Assembly (NCBI GenBank): GCA_963976435.1
Contig: CAXBKQ010000013.1
Location: forward strand, 56,595-120,594
Origin: CAKZNE01 sp963976435
GTDB taxonomy: Bacteria > Bacteroidota > Bacteroidia > Flavobacteriales > Schleiferiaceae
Length of the DNA: 64,000 nt
Direction of reading: 5' to 3'
The position numbers were made by a program, and so were the translations under genes. This document shows positions 37,913-47,272 of the stretch, in pieces (the stretch's first letter is position 1; the number at the start of each line of letters is the position of its first letter). Below the pieces are notes generated by a model that saw only the letters and a list, made by a program, of their open reading frames with translations, was not told the origin of the DNA and made no database searches.

Positions 37913-40369
37913 TTAATTTTCCTTTTCGTTTTTCAATAACTGTTCCAAAGAAAGCTCATCTGGAAGGAGAACTTGTCTTGCCTTACTACCTTCAAAAGGC
38001 CCTATTATTCCTGCCGCTTCCAATTGGTCTACTATTCTTCCAGCACGGTTGTAACCCAGCTTTAACTTTCGTTGCAATAGGGAAGCTGAACCTTGTTGGT
38101 GAATGATCACAACCCTTGCGGCATCTTCAAATAATTTATCCCTTTCACTGATGTCAATATCCAAGCTACTCCCTTCATCTTCTCCTACATACTCAGGCAA
38201 TTGATAGGCTTCAGGGTAGGCTTGTTGGTTTCCTATAAAGTCGGTAATTTCCTCTACTTCTGGAGTATCCACAAATGCACATTGAACTCGTATTAAATCG
38301 CTACCAATTGCAATTAGCATATCTCCTTTTCCAATTAATTGATCTGCACCTCCAGCATCCAAAATGGTTCTAGAGTCAATCTTTGATGTAACTCTAAACG
38401 CAGCTCTAGCAGGGAAATTTGCTTTTATAATTCCTGTAATAACATTTACAGAAGGCCTTTGTGTGGCAACAATTAAGTGGATTCCAATGGCTCTAGCCAA
38501 TTGTGCCAATCTCGCTATTGGAGTTTCTACTTCCTTGCCAGCAGTCATTATTAAATCAGCAAATTCATCTATTACCAAAACTATATAAGGTAAAAATCTG
38601 TGTCCTTCTTCTGGATTCAGCTTTCGCTTAATAAACTTCGCATTATACTCCTTTAAATTTCTACACATGGCCTTTTTCAAAAGGTCATATCTATTATCCA
38701 TTTCTATGCATAAGGAATTTAAAGTATGGACAACCTTGGTAGTATCGGTAATAATAGCCTCTTCCGTATCTGGGAGTTTAGCTAAATAATGTCTTTCAAT
38801 TTTATTGAAAAGAGTAAGCTCAACCTTTTTAGGATCTACCAAAATAAATTTCACCTGTGAAGGATGCTTCTTATATAAAATGGAGGTGAGGATAACATTT
38901 AAACCAACGGATTTACCTTGTCCAGTTGCTCCCGCCATTAAAAGATGAGGCATTTTGGTAAGGTCGGCCATAAAAGTTTCATTGTTAATGGTTTTACCAA
39001 AAGCAATGGGCAACTCCATATCAGATTTCTGGAATTTTTCACTTTTAATCATATTCCTCATAGGCACCATTTGAGGATTGGTGCTCGGCACCTCAATACC
39101 AATGGTTCCACGCCCTGGTATAGGAGCGATAATTCTTATTCCCAATGCGGAAAGTGAAAGGGCAATATCATCTTCCAGGCTTTTTATTTTGCTGATTCTT
39201 ACTCCTGCAGCTGGTACAATTTCGTAAAGAGTTACAGTAGGACCAATAGTTGCTTTTATTTTTGAAATCTCAATTTTATAATTGTTGAGTGTTTCAATAA
39301 TTCTATTCTTATTGGCTTCTAATTCCTCCTGATTAATAGTAATGTTTGAGCTTCCATAATCAATAAGAAGATCTACTGGTGGAAGTTTAAAACGAGATAG
39401 ATCCAATTTAGGATCATATTCTCCAAACTCCTTCACCTTTCTATTAACTTCCTTTTCACTTAATACTTCTTCCTCATTATTGGCCTCAATTTCAAGATCC
39501 GTAGCTTCCTCAACTGTTTCCTCCTCTCCTTTAGCTTGTTCAATTTCCAATTCACCACCAAGGGTACTTGAGCTTTCAATTTCTTCTTTTGGCTCCTCAA
39601 TTACTATAGGCTCAAAATCCGTTTTTTCCTCTAAATCAATACTTATTGGCTGTTCAGTTTCAATATCTTCTTCTGAAGAAGCTTGGCTTTGAGTATTGCT
39701 ATTTTCAATATTCTCCGAGGCTTCATCTTCTATATTTCTCTTTGCCTTTATTTTAAAGAAATTAATCATGCTTTGCAATCCGGAATGCATGGATTCTGGT
39801 GTCCATTTGAATTTTAGAATTACAAAGCCAAGAAGAGTAAAGAATAGAATTAAGGGAGTACCTATAGATCCAGAAATTTGAAATAGCCATTGCTTAGAAT
39901 AAAATCCATTTGCCCCTCCTAAGATGTGCTGATTTGGAAAAATATAGGAGAAAGCAATGGGTAGCCAAAGCAGAAGAAATAGCGTATTGCCAAGTTTTTG
40001 CCTAAAATTTTTGAAGGTTAAACCTAAGCTTACTTTTAATCCATATAAAAGTAAAAACCATGAAATAAGATAGGCGGAAATCCCAAAGCTTCGGTAAATA
40101 AATAAGTCTCCAAGTTTTGCTCCTAAACCGCCCAAGACGTTTTTAACCTTATAGTCTGGATTGGACATTAAGCTGATAAATCCATCTTCTACATTGCTAA
40201 AATCTTCCTGCCAGGTAAATAGGAAGGAGCTAAATCCTCCGAGCATTAAAACTGCAAAGAAAATTAGGCCAATACCAATTATGGCGTGGAGGGTTTTATT
40301 TTTTAGCGTTTCCCTTATTTTGGAAATGGAAAACTTACTGGTGGATGTCTTTTGTTTCTTTTTTGCCAT
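37913..40369 (-). CDS. ftsK: DNA translocase FtsK/SpoIIIE
   Basis: 818 residues. Four N-terminal membrane helices (within 28-187) anchor it at the septum. A long acidic linker (about 212-310) precedes the motor, which has Walker A GATGQGKS (480-487), Walker B YIVLVIDEFADLIM, and the RLAQLARAIGIHLIVATQRPSVNVITG segment. The C-terminal winged-helix gamma domain, which reads DNA polarity sequences, starts near FEDAARVVIIHQQGSASLLQ and includes RIVDQLEAAGIIGP. It pumps chromosome ends apart at division and activates XerCD recombination. It is the first gene of a seven-gene minus-strand run reaching tfoX. Confidence 0.95.
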   Translation of the reverse strand: MAKKKQKTSTSKFSISKIRETLKNKTLHAIIGIGLIFFAVLMLGGFSSFLFTWQEDFSNVEDGFISLMSNPDYKVKNVLGGLGAKLGDLFIYRSFGISAYLISWFLLLYGLKVSLGLTFKNFRQKLGNTLFLLLWLPIAFSYIFPNQHILGGANGFYSKQWLFQISGSIGTPLILFFTLLGFVILKFKWTPESMHSGLQSMINFFKIKAKRNIEDEASENIENSNTQSQASSEEDIETEQPISIDLEEKTDFEPIVIEEPKEEIESSSTLGGELEIEQAKGEEETVEEATDLEIEANNEEEVLSEKEVNRKVKEFGEYDPKLDLSRFKLPPVDLLIDYGSSNITINQEELEANKNRIIETLNNYKIEISKIKATIGPTVTLYEIVPAAGVRISKIKSLEDDIALSLSALGIRIIAPIPGRGTIGIEVPSTNPQMVPMRNMIKSEKFQKSDMELPIAFGKTINNETFMADLTKMPHLLMAGATGQGKSVGLNVILTSILYKKHPSQVKFILVDPKKVELTLFNKIERHYLAKLPDTEEAIITDTTKVVHTLNSLCIEMDNRYDLLKKAMCRNLKEYNAKFIKRKLNPEEGHRFLPYIVLVIDEFADLIMTAGKEVETPIARLAQLARAIGIHLIVATQRPSVNVITGIIKANFPARAAFRVTSKIDSRTILDAGGADQLIGKGDMLIAIGSDLIRVQCAFVDTPEVEEITDFIGNQQAYPEAYQLPEYVGEDEGSSLDIDISERDKLFEDAARVVIIHQQGSASLLQRKLKLGYNRAGRIVDQLEAAGIIGPFEGSKARQVLLPDELSLEQLLKNEKEN

Positions 40370-40386
40370 AGTGCTTTAGCAATAGA

Positions 40387-40394
40387 CAAAAATA
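40387..40394 (-). promoter_or_regulatory. Possible -7 box for the ftsK operon
   Basis: On the minus strand TATTTTTG matches TAnnTTTG exactly, 17 bases before the ftsK ATG. A TTTG lies further upstream (40419-40422) but at a longer spacing (24 bases) than usual. Confidence 0.4.
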
Positions 40395-40458
40395 AGCACA
40401 ATTAACCTAGGTATTTGCCAAATTTAAAGGAGGAACTAACAATGTTCTTTTAATAGTT

Positions 40459-41343
40459 TTATCTTGGAATTTCTATCACTGTATCCCAAACGGAGCCTAC
40501 TAATCCGTAGCCATTGGAAACATTACTATAAACTTCAGATGGGGAAAACAATATATTATTAGTAAGAAACTGGCTTCTAAAGCTCGTTCGGTAAAATTGA
40601 TAATAGGATTCTGAACAAGAATAAAAATTCAATTTTAGTATACCATTATTGAAGAAAAATCCCGTCAAAACAATGGATTTCCTTTTTCCGTTAAAACTTA
40701 TATCCTCCACAAAACCTATGGTACCAATAGACTCACCACTAGGTAAATTAACCACCTCATCCGCACTACCTATCAATTCAAGAATTAAATCTTGAGTCTG
40801 TAATGTTACAAGCTCATCTTCTTGCTGACCAAAGGTATCGGTCCTGGTTACTGTGAAAAAATAATAATTATTTTCATTCCCATTGTCAACAATATCGAAG
40901 CTAAAGGAGGAGCTATTGCTTAATAGCCAGTTTTCAATTTTTGCTGAGGAAGCGGTATTGGTGCTTCCCATTATAGGATCAAAGCCATCCGAGCTTGCTA
41001 CAATTCGGTAATGACTTTTTTCTTGGGCTATATGGTTAAAACAAAATGTATAGGTAGTATCCTTATAGGCATCATCACTCTTTACTTTTTGGCATACAAA
41101 TCCAGTTGAATGCCATAGTCCATCCTTATAAAGGTCCAATTTTCCAGTTCCAACAGAGGGTGGCTGAGAAAGATCTGTATAAGAAATAGTTTTACCTAAA
41201 TTCACTTTTATACTATCACCATTTCTGATTAAAGAGTTTAAAACTAAATTTTCTTCGGCCTCTGGGAAATCTATATTTATATTATCCTCACAAGAACATA
41301 GTGAGATGAACAGAATAGCGAAAAAATAGAATTTTAATTTCAT
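40459..41343 (-). CDS. DUF4249 outer-membrane-associated lipoprotein
   Basis: 294 residues with a lipoprotein signal peptide (lipobox ending LCSC, Cys18). The mature part has the DUF4249 pattern: an opening E-x-N-L-V-L-N-SLI-RNGDSIKVNLGKT strand, a SHYRIVASSDGFDPIMGST segment, and a C-terminal SCSESYYQFYRTSFRSQFLTNNILFSPSEVYSNVSNGYGLVGS run. In the phylum these proteins are usually paired with a TonB-dependent receptor and probably act as its surface partner. Here the ATG overlaps the stop of the receptor gene by one base, so the two are translationally coupled. Ligand unknown. Confidence 0.87.
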   Translation of the reverse strand: MKLKFYFFAILFISLCSCEDNINIDFPEAEENLVLNSLIRNGDSIKVNLGKTISYTDLSQPPSVGTGKLDLYKDGLWHSTGFVCQKVKSDDAYKDTTYTFCFNHIAQEKSHYRIVASSDGFDPIMGSTNTASSAKIENWLLSNSSSFSFDIVDNGNENNYYFFTVTRTDTFGQQEDELVTLQTQDLILELIGSADEVVNLPSGESIGTIGFVEDISFNGKRKSIVLTGFFFNNGILKLNFYSCSESYYQFYRTSFRSQFLTNNILFSPSEVYSNVSNGYGLVGSVWDTVIEIPR

Positions 41344-43895
41344 TAGAATCTAAAATTATAATTAAAGGTAGGTAGCATTGGGAATACCGAAATTTTCCGT
41401 CCTACTCTTTCTCTATCAATAGTGCTGAAATAAAGTAAAAAAGGATTTCTCCTATTGTAAGCATTGTAAATGCTGATGCCCCATGTTCTTTCACCCCAAC
41501 TTGTTTTTTTCTTCCAATTGAATCCCAGGTCCAAGCGGTGGTAGTTCGGATATTGATAGGCATTTCTATCACTATATTTTACTGTTCGCTGTCCATTAAC
41601 ATCAATATAAGAGCTAATGGGGATAGTAGCGTTTATGCCATTGTTGAAAACCCAAGTAAGACCCAAACTGAATTTTTTAGTGAAGTTATGGTTCAATACA
41701 ATTTTAAGATCATGTCGTCGGTCATATTTAAAAGGAAAAAGCTTTCCATTGTTTAATTCATCAAACTGCCTCTCACTTTTGGAAAGGGTATAGGCTATCC
41801 AAGCGCTGGTTTTGGTGCTATTGTATCTTAGGAAAAGCTCCCAGCCTTTGGCAAAACCTTTCCCTCCGCTAAGGACTTGATCTTCCCAATTACTAGCTGG
41901 TGCATAGGAGGTAATGGGTTTGTACTCTATAAGGCCATCAAGTTTTTTGTAAAATAGTTCACTGGTGAGTTCCCATTTATTTTCTGCAAACATCCAAGTA
42001 GAACCCAAGGCTATTTGATGAGAACTTTGGGCCCCAATATTATCGGTGGAGCTCACCCACAAATCGGTGGGTAACCCTATGGAGGAGTTGGTAAGAAGAT
42101 GGATATACTGCTCCATATAAGAATAACTAGCCTTAAAGGCAAAATTGGGAAGCATTAAATACCTTCCCGAAAGTCTTGGTTGTATAGAATTGTAAAAGCT
42201 ATTATTTACAAAATAGGCCGCATAGTGCAAGCCGGTATTTACTTTGAGTTTTGGATTTACCGTCCAGGAATCTTCAAAATACAGGCTAAAGTCATTAGCA
42301 ATAGTGGGTTCTGCTAAATTTAATAGGGAGTCTGCATCTGTTATTTTAGTTGCTCTTAAAGATAGGGTTAAAGCTCCAGGCTTAAAATTGTGATGTGTAA
42401 AATTGATTCCCGTTTTAATCTTATGCTTACTAGAGACTAAATAATCCAAATCATATCGCAAGCCATGGTCTGTAATTCTGCTGAAATAATTTATTGATGT
42501 AGATACAGTATCATATTGGCTAAAAGAACCGATCTGAAAATTATACCTCGAAAAAGTAGCTGTTAAATTTCCAAATAGTTTTTTGGAAAACAAATGGTTC
42601 CAGCGAAGGGCAGAGGTATAGTTTCCCCATTTCAGTTCAAAATCAAAAATAGATTGTCCAGATTCATTGTTAAATGCCTTATCCAAACCATTGTAAAAGC
42701 TTAGATAAATTCTATCCTTTTCACTGATTTTCCAATTTACTTTAGCATTAAAATCTGCAAAATAATAACCAGCATCAAAACCTTGATTATTGAGAATAGG
42801 TCTGTAAATTAAATCCGAATAAGTTCTTCTACCAGAAAACATAAAGGAGACCTTATCTTTAATAATAGGACCTTCGAGAGCTAGTTTGGTAGCGATTAGA
42901 CCAATGCCTCCTGATCCGTGAAACTCCTTCATATCACCTTCTTTCATATGGACCTCCAAAACTGAACTGAGCCTTCCTCCAAAATGAGCTGGGAAGCCAC
43001 CTTTGGTAAGTTCTACATGTTTTATGGCATCAATATTAAAAACTGAGAAAAAGCCAAATAAATGAGAAACATTATAAACGGGAACCCCATCAAGTAATAT
43101 TAAATTTTGATCTGGGTTTCCACCTCTAACAATATAGTTTACATTTCCTTCACTAGCGCTTTGGACACCTGCTAAAAACTGCACGGCTTTCAATACATCT
43201 ACCTCCCCTATAAAGGCGGGCATATCTTTAATATCTGTGGCATTGAGCTTTACATTGCTCATTTTTGTGGCGGAAATATTGGCTTCTTCTGCTACAATGG
43301 TAATCTCATCTAAAAGCTCTTGTTCTACTTCCAATTGAATATTTTTAGTGGTATTGGATGTATGGCGAATGATTTGAATTTGAGGTTTATAACCTATAAG
43401 CCTGCTTACGACTAGCAAACTATCTGTAAACTCTGGAATACTCAAACTATAAAAACCAAAAGTATTAGAGCTTGTTCCATAGTTTGTTCCGGGGACATAA
43501 ACATCTGCGCTAATTAACCTTTCTCCAGAATTTTTATCTTCTATATATCCACTCAAGGTTATGCCTTTATGAGGAGAGAGATTGAATTTTCTTTTGATTA
43601 GAATTTTATCGTTTTGAATAATATAATCAAATTGCTTTGGAGAGAATAAGAGCTCGAGAATTTCTTCAGCCTTTGGATTGGAATTATTTAAGTCCATCTT
43701 CTCTTTTAAAACCCCTTTCCCAGCAAAAGAAACTTTATAATCAGTAGTTTTTTCTAGGACATGAATTAAGGAATCTGCAGAATATTCTCCGGCTTGAATA
43801 GGGATAATTTGATTTAGGACCTCACTTTGCCCAAAGGAAAACATGGGGCACAAACAGAATAATAAGTATAATGGGTATTTGAGTAAAAAGGACAA
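41343..43895 (-). CDS. TonB-dependent receptor with STN signalling domain
   Basis: 850 residues, TTG start at 43895. A signal peptide (ending FSFGQ) is followed by an STN/secretin-like domain (about 25-105: SADSLIHVLEKTTDYKVSF to KQFDYIIQNDKILI). A carboxypeptidase-regulatory-like domain (about 112-198: LSGYIEDKNSGERLISADVYV), a plug (YIVRGGNPDQNLILLDGVPVYN), and a 22-strand-type barrel ending in an aromatic (YNFRF) complete it. In this family the STN domain contacts FecR to transmit ligand binding to the sigma factor. It pairs with a downstream DUF4249 gene. A terminator lies just upstream, so it probably has its own promoter. Confidence 0.92.
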   Translation of the reverse strand: MSFLLKYPLYLLFCLCPMFSFGQSEVLNQIIPIQAGEYSADSLIHVLEKTTDYKVSFAGKGVLKEKMDLNNSNPKAEEILELLFSPKQFDYIIQNDKILIKRKFNLSPHKGITLSGYIEDKNSGERLISADVYVPGTNYGTSSNTFGFYSLSIPEFTDSLLVVSRLIGYKPQIQIIRHTSNTTKNIQLEVEQELLDEITIVAEEANISATKMSNVKLNATDIKDMPAFIGEVDVLKAVQFLAGVQSASEGNVNYIVRGGNPDQNLILLDGVPVYNVSHLFGFFSVFNIDAIKHVELTKGGFPAHFGGRLSSVLEVHMKEGDMKEFHGSGGIGLIATKLALEGPIIKDKVSFMFSGRRTYSDLIYRPILNNQGFDAGYYFADFNAKVNWKISEKDRIYLSFYNGLDKAFNNESGQSIFDFELKWGNYTSALRWNHLFSKKLFGNLTATFSRYNFQIGSFSQYDTVSTSINYFSRITDHGLRYDLDYLVSSKHKIKTGINFTHHNFKPGALTLSLRATKITDADSLLNLAEPTIANDFSLYFEDSWTVNPKLKVNTGLHYAAYFVNNSFYNSIQPRLSGRYLMLPNFAFKASYSYMEQYIHLLTNSSIGLPTDLWVSSTDNIGAQSSHQIALGSTWMFAENKWELTSELFYKKLDGLIEYKPITSYAPASNWEDQVLSGGKGFAKGWELFLRYNSTKTSAWIAYTLSKSERQFDELNNGKLFPFKYDRRHDLKIVLNHNFTKKFSLGLTWVFNNGINATIPISSYIDVNGQRTVKYSDRNAYQYPNYHRLDLGFNWKKKTSWGERTWGISIYNAYNRRNPFLLYFSTIDRERVGRKISVFPMLPTFNYNFRF

Positions 43896-43991
43896 ACGCT
43901 GGGTTTATATTCAAATTAAAAACCAATTTCCAAATATTGAACGTGCAAGGTTCAAACAAAATTTTTGATTCTGGACAAAGCCCAAAATTGC

Positions 43992-44031
43992 AAAAAAAAA
44001 AGAGCCTTCTAAACAGAGGCTCCTTTTTTTT
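43992..44031 (-). terminator. Terminator between the two receptor/DUF4249 pairs
   Basis: A 6-bp GC-rich stem (GAGCCT/AGGCTC, 44002-44022) flanked by an A run on one side and a T run on the other, just downstream of the first DUF4249 gene in its reading direction. It should stop most transcription from the FecR-proximal pair. Confidence 0.72.
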
Positions 44032-44045
44032 ATGGGTTTCGAAAT

Positions 44046-44945
44046 TTATTTCTTTTCTAAAGCCAAATATATGGAGTTAGAGGCACCGAAATTTCCTTTT
44101 TGATTAGACATATTACTGGAAATGGGCACAGGTTCTGAAAAAGGACCCGCCTCTGCATATTCTGAAATATCCAAATCCTTTTCAAATTCATATTGATCCG
44201 TAGAAAGGGCCGAAATTTTCAGGAATAAAGAATCTGTGCCAAGATTTGCTCCATTCCATTCTGAATAATTCAATTCAAAATCACGAATGGAACCATCAAA
44301 TAATTCATCCCTAATATAGGCGCGGGTGGCAAAGGTTCCTTCCGTCTCATCTTCAAAGAATTCTGAATAACCTTGATAATTTTCAATGGTTAAGTCCTTT
44401 ATAAAAAAGCTTTCATGTTCTTTAAATTGACCTCTCTTCAATTGGATTTTATAAATATCACCCAATCCCGATGGGTCAGAAATACTGCCTTTAATAGTGT
44501 AATTAGCACTTATATACTCTCCATTAGACACACTAGGTGTTTCTGGCATAATACAAGAACCTTCTACAGTTTCAAAATTAGCCTGACTCACCTTGATAGT
44601 ATATTTACGGCCGGGAGTGCAGGAGTAGGAACTGGTATAAACAGGAACATTACTTCCAATAATACCCACGCCTCCAGGAGATAGAGTAAGGGAATCTACC
44701 AATACATCATTTTCAAAAAGTAATATCCTTGCTTTATCCGAAAAACTTGGGTTTCCAGATAAGGCGGCAGAGGATATGCTCACAGTGGCATAGATGCTAT
44801 CTCCATCAATTATTTGAGAGCTTACTGCCAGCTGTGCTTTTTCTGTTGGCAGGTCAAAATCGATGGTCTTTTCACAAGCAAAAAGACTAAAAGCGGACAA
44901 GAATAAGATGAGATTTTTCATGTTTTTTAAATTTTTAGCTTTCAT
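44046..44945 (-). CDS. DUF4249 outer-membrane-associated lipoprotein
   Basis: 299 residues from the first ATG. A second ATG at 44921 gives a tighter lipoprotein signal peptide (MKNLILFLSAFSLFAC, lipid-attachment Cys24 of the longer form) and may be the true start. The mature protein shows the DUF4249 layout (QLAVSSQIIDGDSIYATVSISS, then YTIKVSQANFETVEGSC, then STDQYEFEKDLDISEYA). It starts two bases after the stop of the upstream TonB receptor gene. It is a diverged paralog of the DUF4249 product at 40459-41343, as expected from duplication of a receptor/lipoprotein pair. Confidence 0.86.
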   Translation of the reverse strand: MKAKNLKNMKNLILFLSAFSLFACEKTIDFDLPTEKAQLAVSSQIIDGDSIYATVSISSAALSGNPSFSDKARILLFENDVLVDSLTLSPGGVGIIGSNVPVYTSSYSCTPGRKYTIKVSQANFETVEGSCIMPETPSVSNGEYISANYTIKGSISDPSGLGDIYKIQLKRGQFKEHESFFIKDLTIENYQGYSEFFEDETEGTFATRAYIRDELFDGSIRDFELNYSEWNGANLGTDSLFLKISALSTDQYEFEKDLDISEYAEAGPFSEPVPISSNMSNQKGNFGASNSIYLALEKK

Positions 44946-44947
44946 AT

Positions 44948-47242
44948 TTAAAAGGAGAAGATGTAAGAAATTGAGGGTATGATAGGAAATAAGCTCACTT
45001 GCTTTACTACTGATTTGTTAGTACTAAAATCCTGATTTTGTACATAAAGGAAATAAGGGTTTTGTCGGTTATAAGCATTGTAAACGCTAATGTTGAAAGT
45101 GCGTTTCCCCCAAGAAGTTTCTTTGTGGAAGTTCATTCCTAAATCCAATCGATGGTATGCTGGCAAACGCTCGCCATTTCTTTCTGTATAGTGAGTAACT
45201 TGTTGAACATTATCGTCGTTTCCTATTACATTAAATTTTGAAATCGGGGCGGTAAAAGCTACGCCAGTTCCATATACCCAAGTTAGACCAATGTCAAACT
45301 TATCTGTGAATTTATGGCTCAAAACCACGCTTATATCATGGCGTCTATCATATTTATAAGCAAAGGTTTCCCCAAAATTTAGATTGTCGAATTGACGGTT
45401 GGTCCAGGCCAAAGTATAACCAATCCAGCCCGTGGTTTTACCCTTGTTCTTCCGAATTAAAAACTCGGCGCCATAAGCCTCACCTTTTCCATTTTTCTCA
45501 ATATTATTTTCCCAACCAGAGCCAGAGATAAAGGAAGCTCCTTCTTTATATTCAATAAGGTTATCCATGGTTTTATAGTAGGCTTCTACACTTAACTCCC
45601 AGGTATTACCCTGAAAATTTCTCGTACTTCCCAAAGCCACTTGATGAGAATTGGAAGGAGCAACATTTGCGGTAGAACTTACCCATAAATCTGTAGGTAA
45701 ACCAATACCACTATTGGAAAGAAGATGGATAAACTGTGTCATGGAAGCAAAAGATCCTTTTAGCGACCATTCATCATCAATTAAATAGCGTGCAGAAACT
45801 CTTGGTTGGATAGAAGTATAGGTTTGATCTTTTAAATTGTAAATAGAAAAATGTGCCCCGGCATTTATTCTCCATTTATTGTTAATTGTCCAATCATCTT
45901 CAATATATAAATAGGAATCGTGGCTAAGCGTATTTTCGCTGAGGTTCAATACAGAATCTACATTTACTCCATCTTCCTCGCCTTGAAATTGAAATACACC
46001 AGGTTTAAAAATATGGTGAGTATAAGAGGCTCCAAATTTTATATTGTGATCACTTACTGGTGAATATTCATAGTCTAACCTCAATCCATAATCTCTAATT
46101 CTACTAAAGTATTCTTGCTTTTCCAGATCAAAGCCATCTTGCTTGCTTTCACCACCAATGCTAAATTCGTATTGGCTATAGGTGGCGGTAAGGTTGCTAA
46201 ATAATTTATCGTTGTATAAATGATTCCAACGGAGAGCCCCTGTATTATTTCCCCATTGTAATGCCGCTTCATCATATCCTCCGGAATAAGTGTCTTTATT
46301 GTAAAATTTGTCTATTCCTCCATAGTAACTCAAGAATAGTCTATCCTTTCTAGAGAAAATATGATTCACCTTTGCATTGAGATCTCCAAAAAAGTAACCC
46401 GCTTTGGTATCGGCTGGCAAAAAGGGCTGAGATAAAACATCAATATATGTTCTCCTTCCAGAAATAATATAAGAGGTTTTATCTTTCCATATAGGTCCCT
46501 CTAGGGTTAGTTTACTAGAAATAAGCCCTACAGATCCTTCCCCATGAAATTCCTTCATATTTCCTTCTTTCAAACTAATATCCAATACAGAACTTAGTCT
46601 TCCGCCATAGCGAGCTGGGAAACCTCCCTTTGTCAATTGAACATTTTTAATGGCATCCGCATTGAAAACCGAAAAGAAGCCAAATAAATGGGAGGCATTA
46701 TAAACGGGAACTCCATCTAAAAGAATAAGGTTTTGATCTGGACTACCACCTCGTACATAAAAGCCGGTGGTACCTTCGCCGCCAGACTGAACTCCTGGTA
46801 ATAGCTGAATAGTTTTGATAATATCCACTTCTCCTAAAAAGGCGGGTACACTTTTGATATCCTTAATGGATAAATTGATGCTACTCATTTGAGGGCTTCT
46901 CGACTGGATTTCATCAGCAGTAATTTCTACGGCATTTAGTTCTGTAGAGGCCTCTTGTAGTTCAATATCTAATTCCAGATTTTTGTCTAGAACAAGATTT
47001 TTAGAATAGGTTTGATAACCAATATAGCTCACCACTAATTCGGCCGTTTTATGGCCAATATTGAGAGAGTAAAATCCATAAGTATTGGTGGTGGTGCCGT
47101 AGGAGCTTCCAGGAACAAAGATGTTTACACCAATTAAACTTTCACCAGTGGAAGCATCGGTTATGTATCCACTTACAGTATTTTGAGCTAGGGCAAGGCC
47201 GCTAAAACAAAATAGGAATAATGCAAAGCTTAGTTTTTTCAT
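44948..47242 (-). CDS. TonB-dependent receptor without STN domain
   Basis: 764 residues with a signal peptide (MKKLSFALFLFCFSGLALAQ). The carboxypeptidase-regulatory-like domain begins at once (VSGYITDASTGESLIGVNIFV, about 24-105), followed by a plug (FYVRGGSPDQNLILLDGVPVYN) and a barrel ending SYIFSF. The plug and barrel are clearly paralogous to the receptor at 41343-43895 (shared SHLFGFFSVFN, LTKGGFPA, RRTYSD/RRTYID, GIGLPTDLWVSS), but no STN domain is present. It is the receptor nearest to FecR (30-base gap), although it lacks the domain through which FecR signalling usually works. Substrate unknown; the family takes up iron chelates, glycans, cobalamin or peptides. Confidence 0.92.
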   Translation of the reverse strand: MKKLSFALFLFCFSGLALAQNTVSGYITDASTGESLIGVNIFVPGSSYGTTTNTYGFYSLNIGHKTAELVVSYIGYQTYSKNLVLDKNLELDIELQEASTELNAVEITADEIQSRSPQMSSINLSIKDIKSVPAFLGEVDIIKTIQLLPGVQSGGEGTTGFYVRGGSPDQNLILLDGVPVYNASHLFGFFSVFNADAIKNVQLTKGGFPARYGGRLSSVLDISLKEGNMKEFHGEGSVGLISSKLTLEGPIWKDKTSYIISGRRTYIDVLSQPFLPADTKAGYFFGDLNAKVNHIFSRKDRLFLSYYGGIDKFYNKDTYSGGYDEAALQWGNNTGALRWNHLYNDKLFSNLTATYSQYEFSIGGESKQDGFDLEKQEYFSRIRDYGLRLDYEYSPVSDHNIKFGASYTHHIFKPGVFQFQGEEDGVNVDSVLNLSENTLSHDSYLYIEDDWTINNKWRINAGAHFSIYNLKDQTYTSIQPRVSARYLIDDEWSLKGSFASMTQFIHLLSNSGIGLPTDLWVSSTANVAPSNSHQVALGSTRNFQGNTWELSVEAYYKTMDNLIEYKEGASFISGSGWENNIEKNGKGEAYGAEFLIRKNKGKTTGWIGYTLAWTNRQFDNLNFGETFAYKYDRRHDISVVLSHKFTDKFDIGLTWVYGTGVAFTAPISKFNVIGNDDNVQQVTHYTERNGERLPAYHRLDLGMNFHKETSWGKRTFNISVYNAYNRQNPYFLYVQNQDFSTNKSVVKQVSLFPIIPSISYIFSF

Positions 47243-47272
47243 TTTTAGTTTTTGAGGTTTTCGAGTTTTGAT

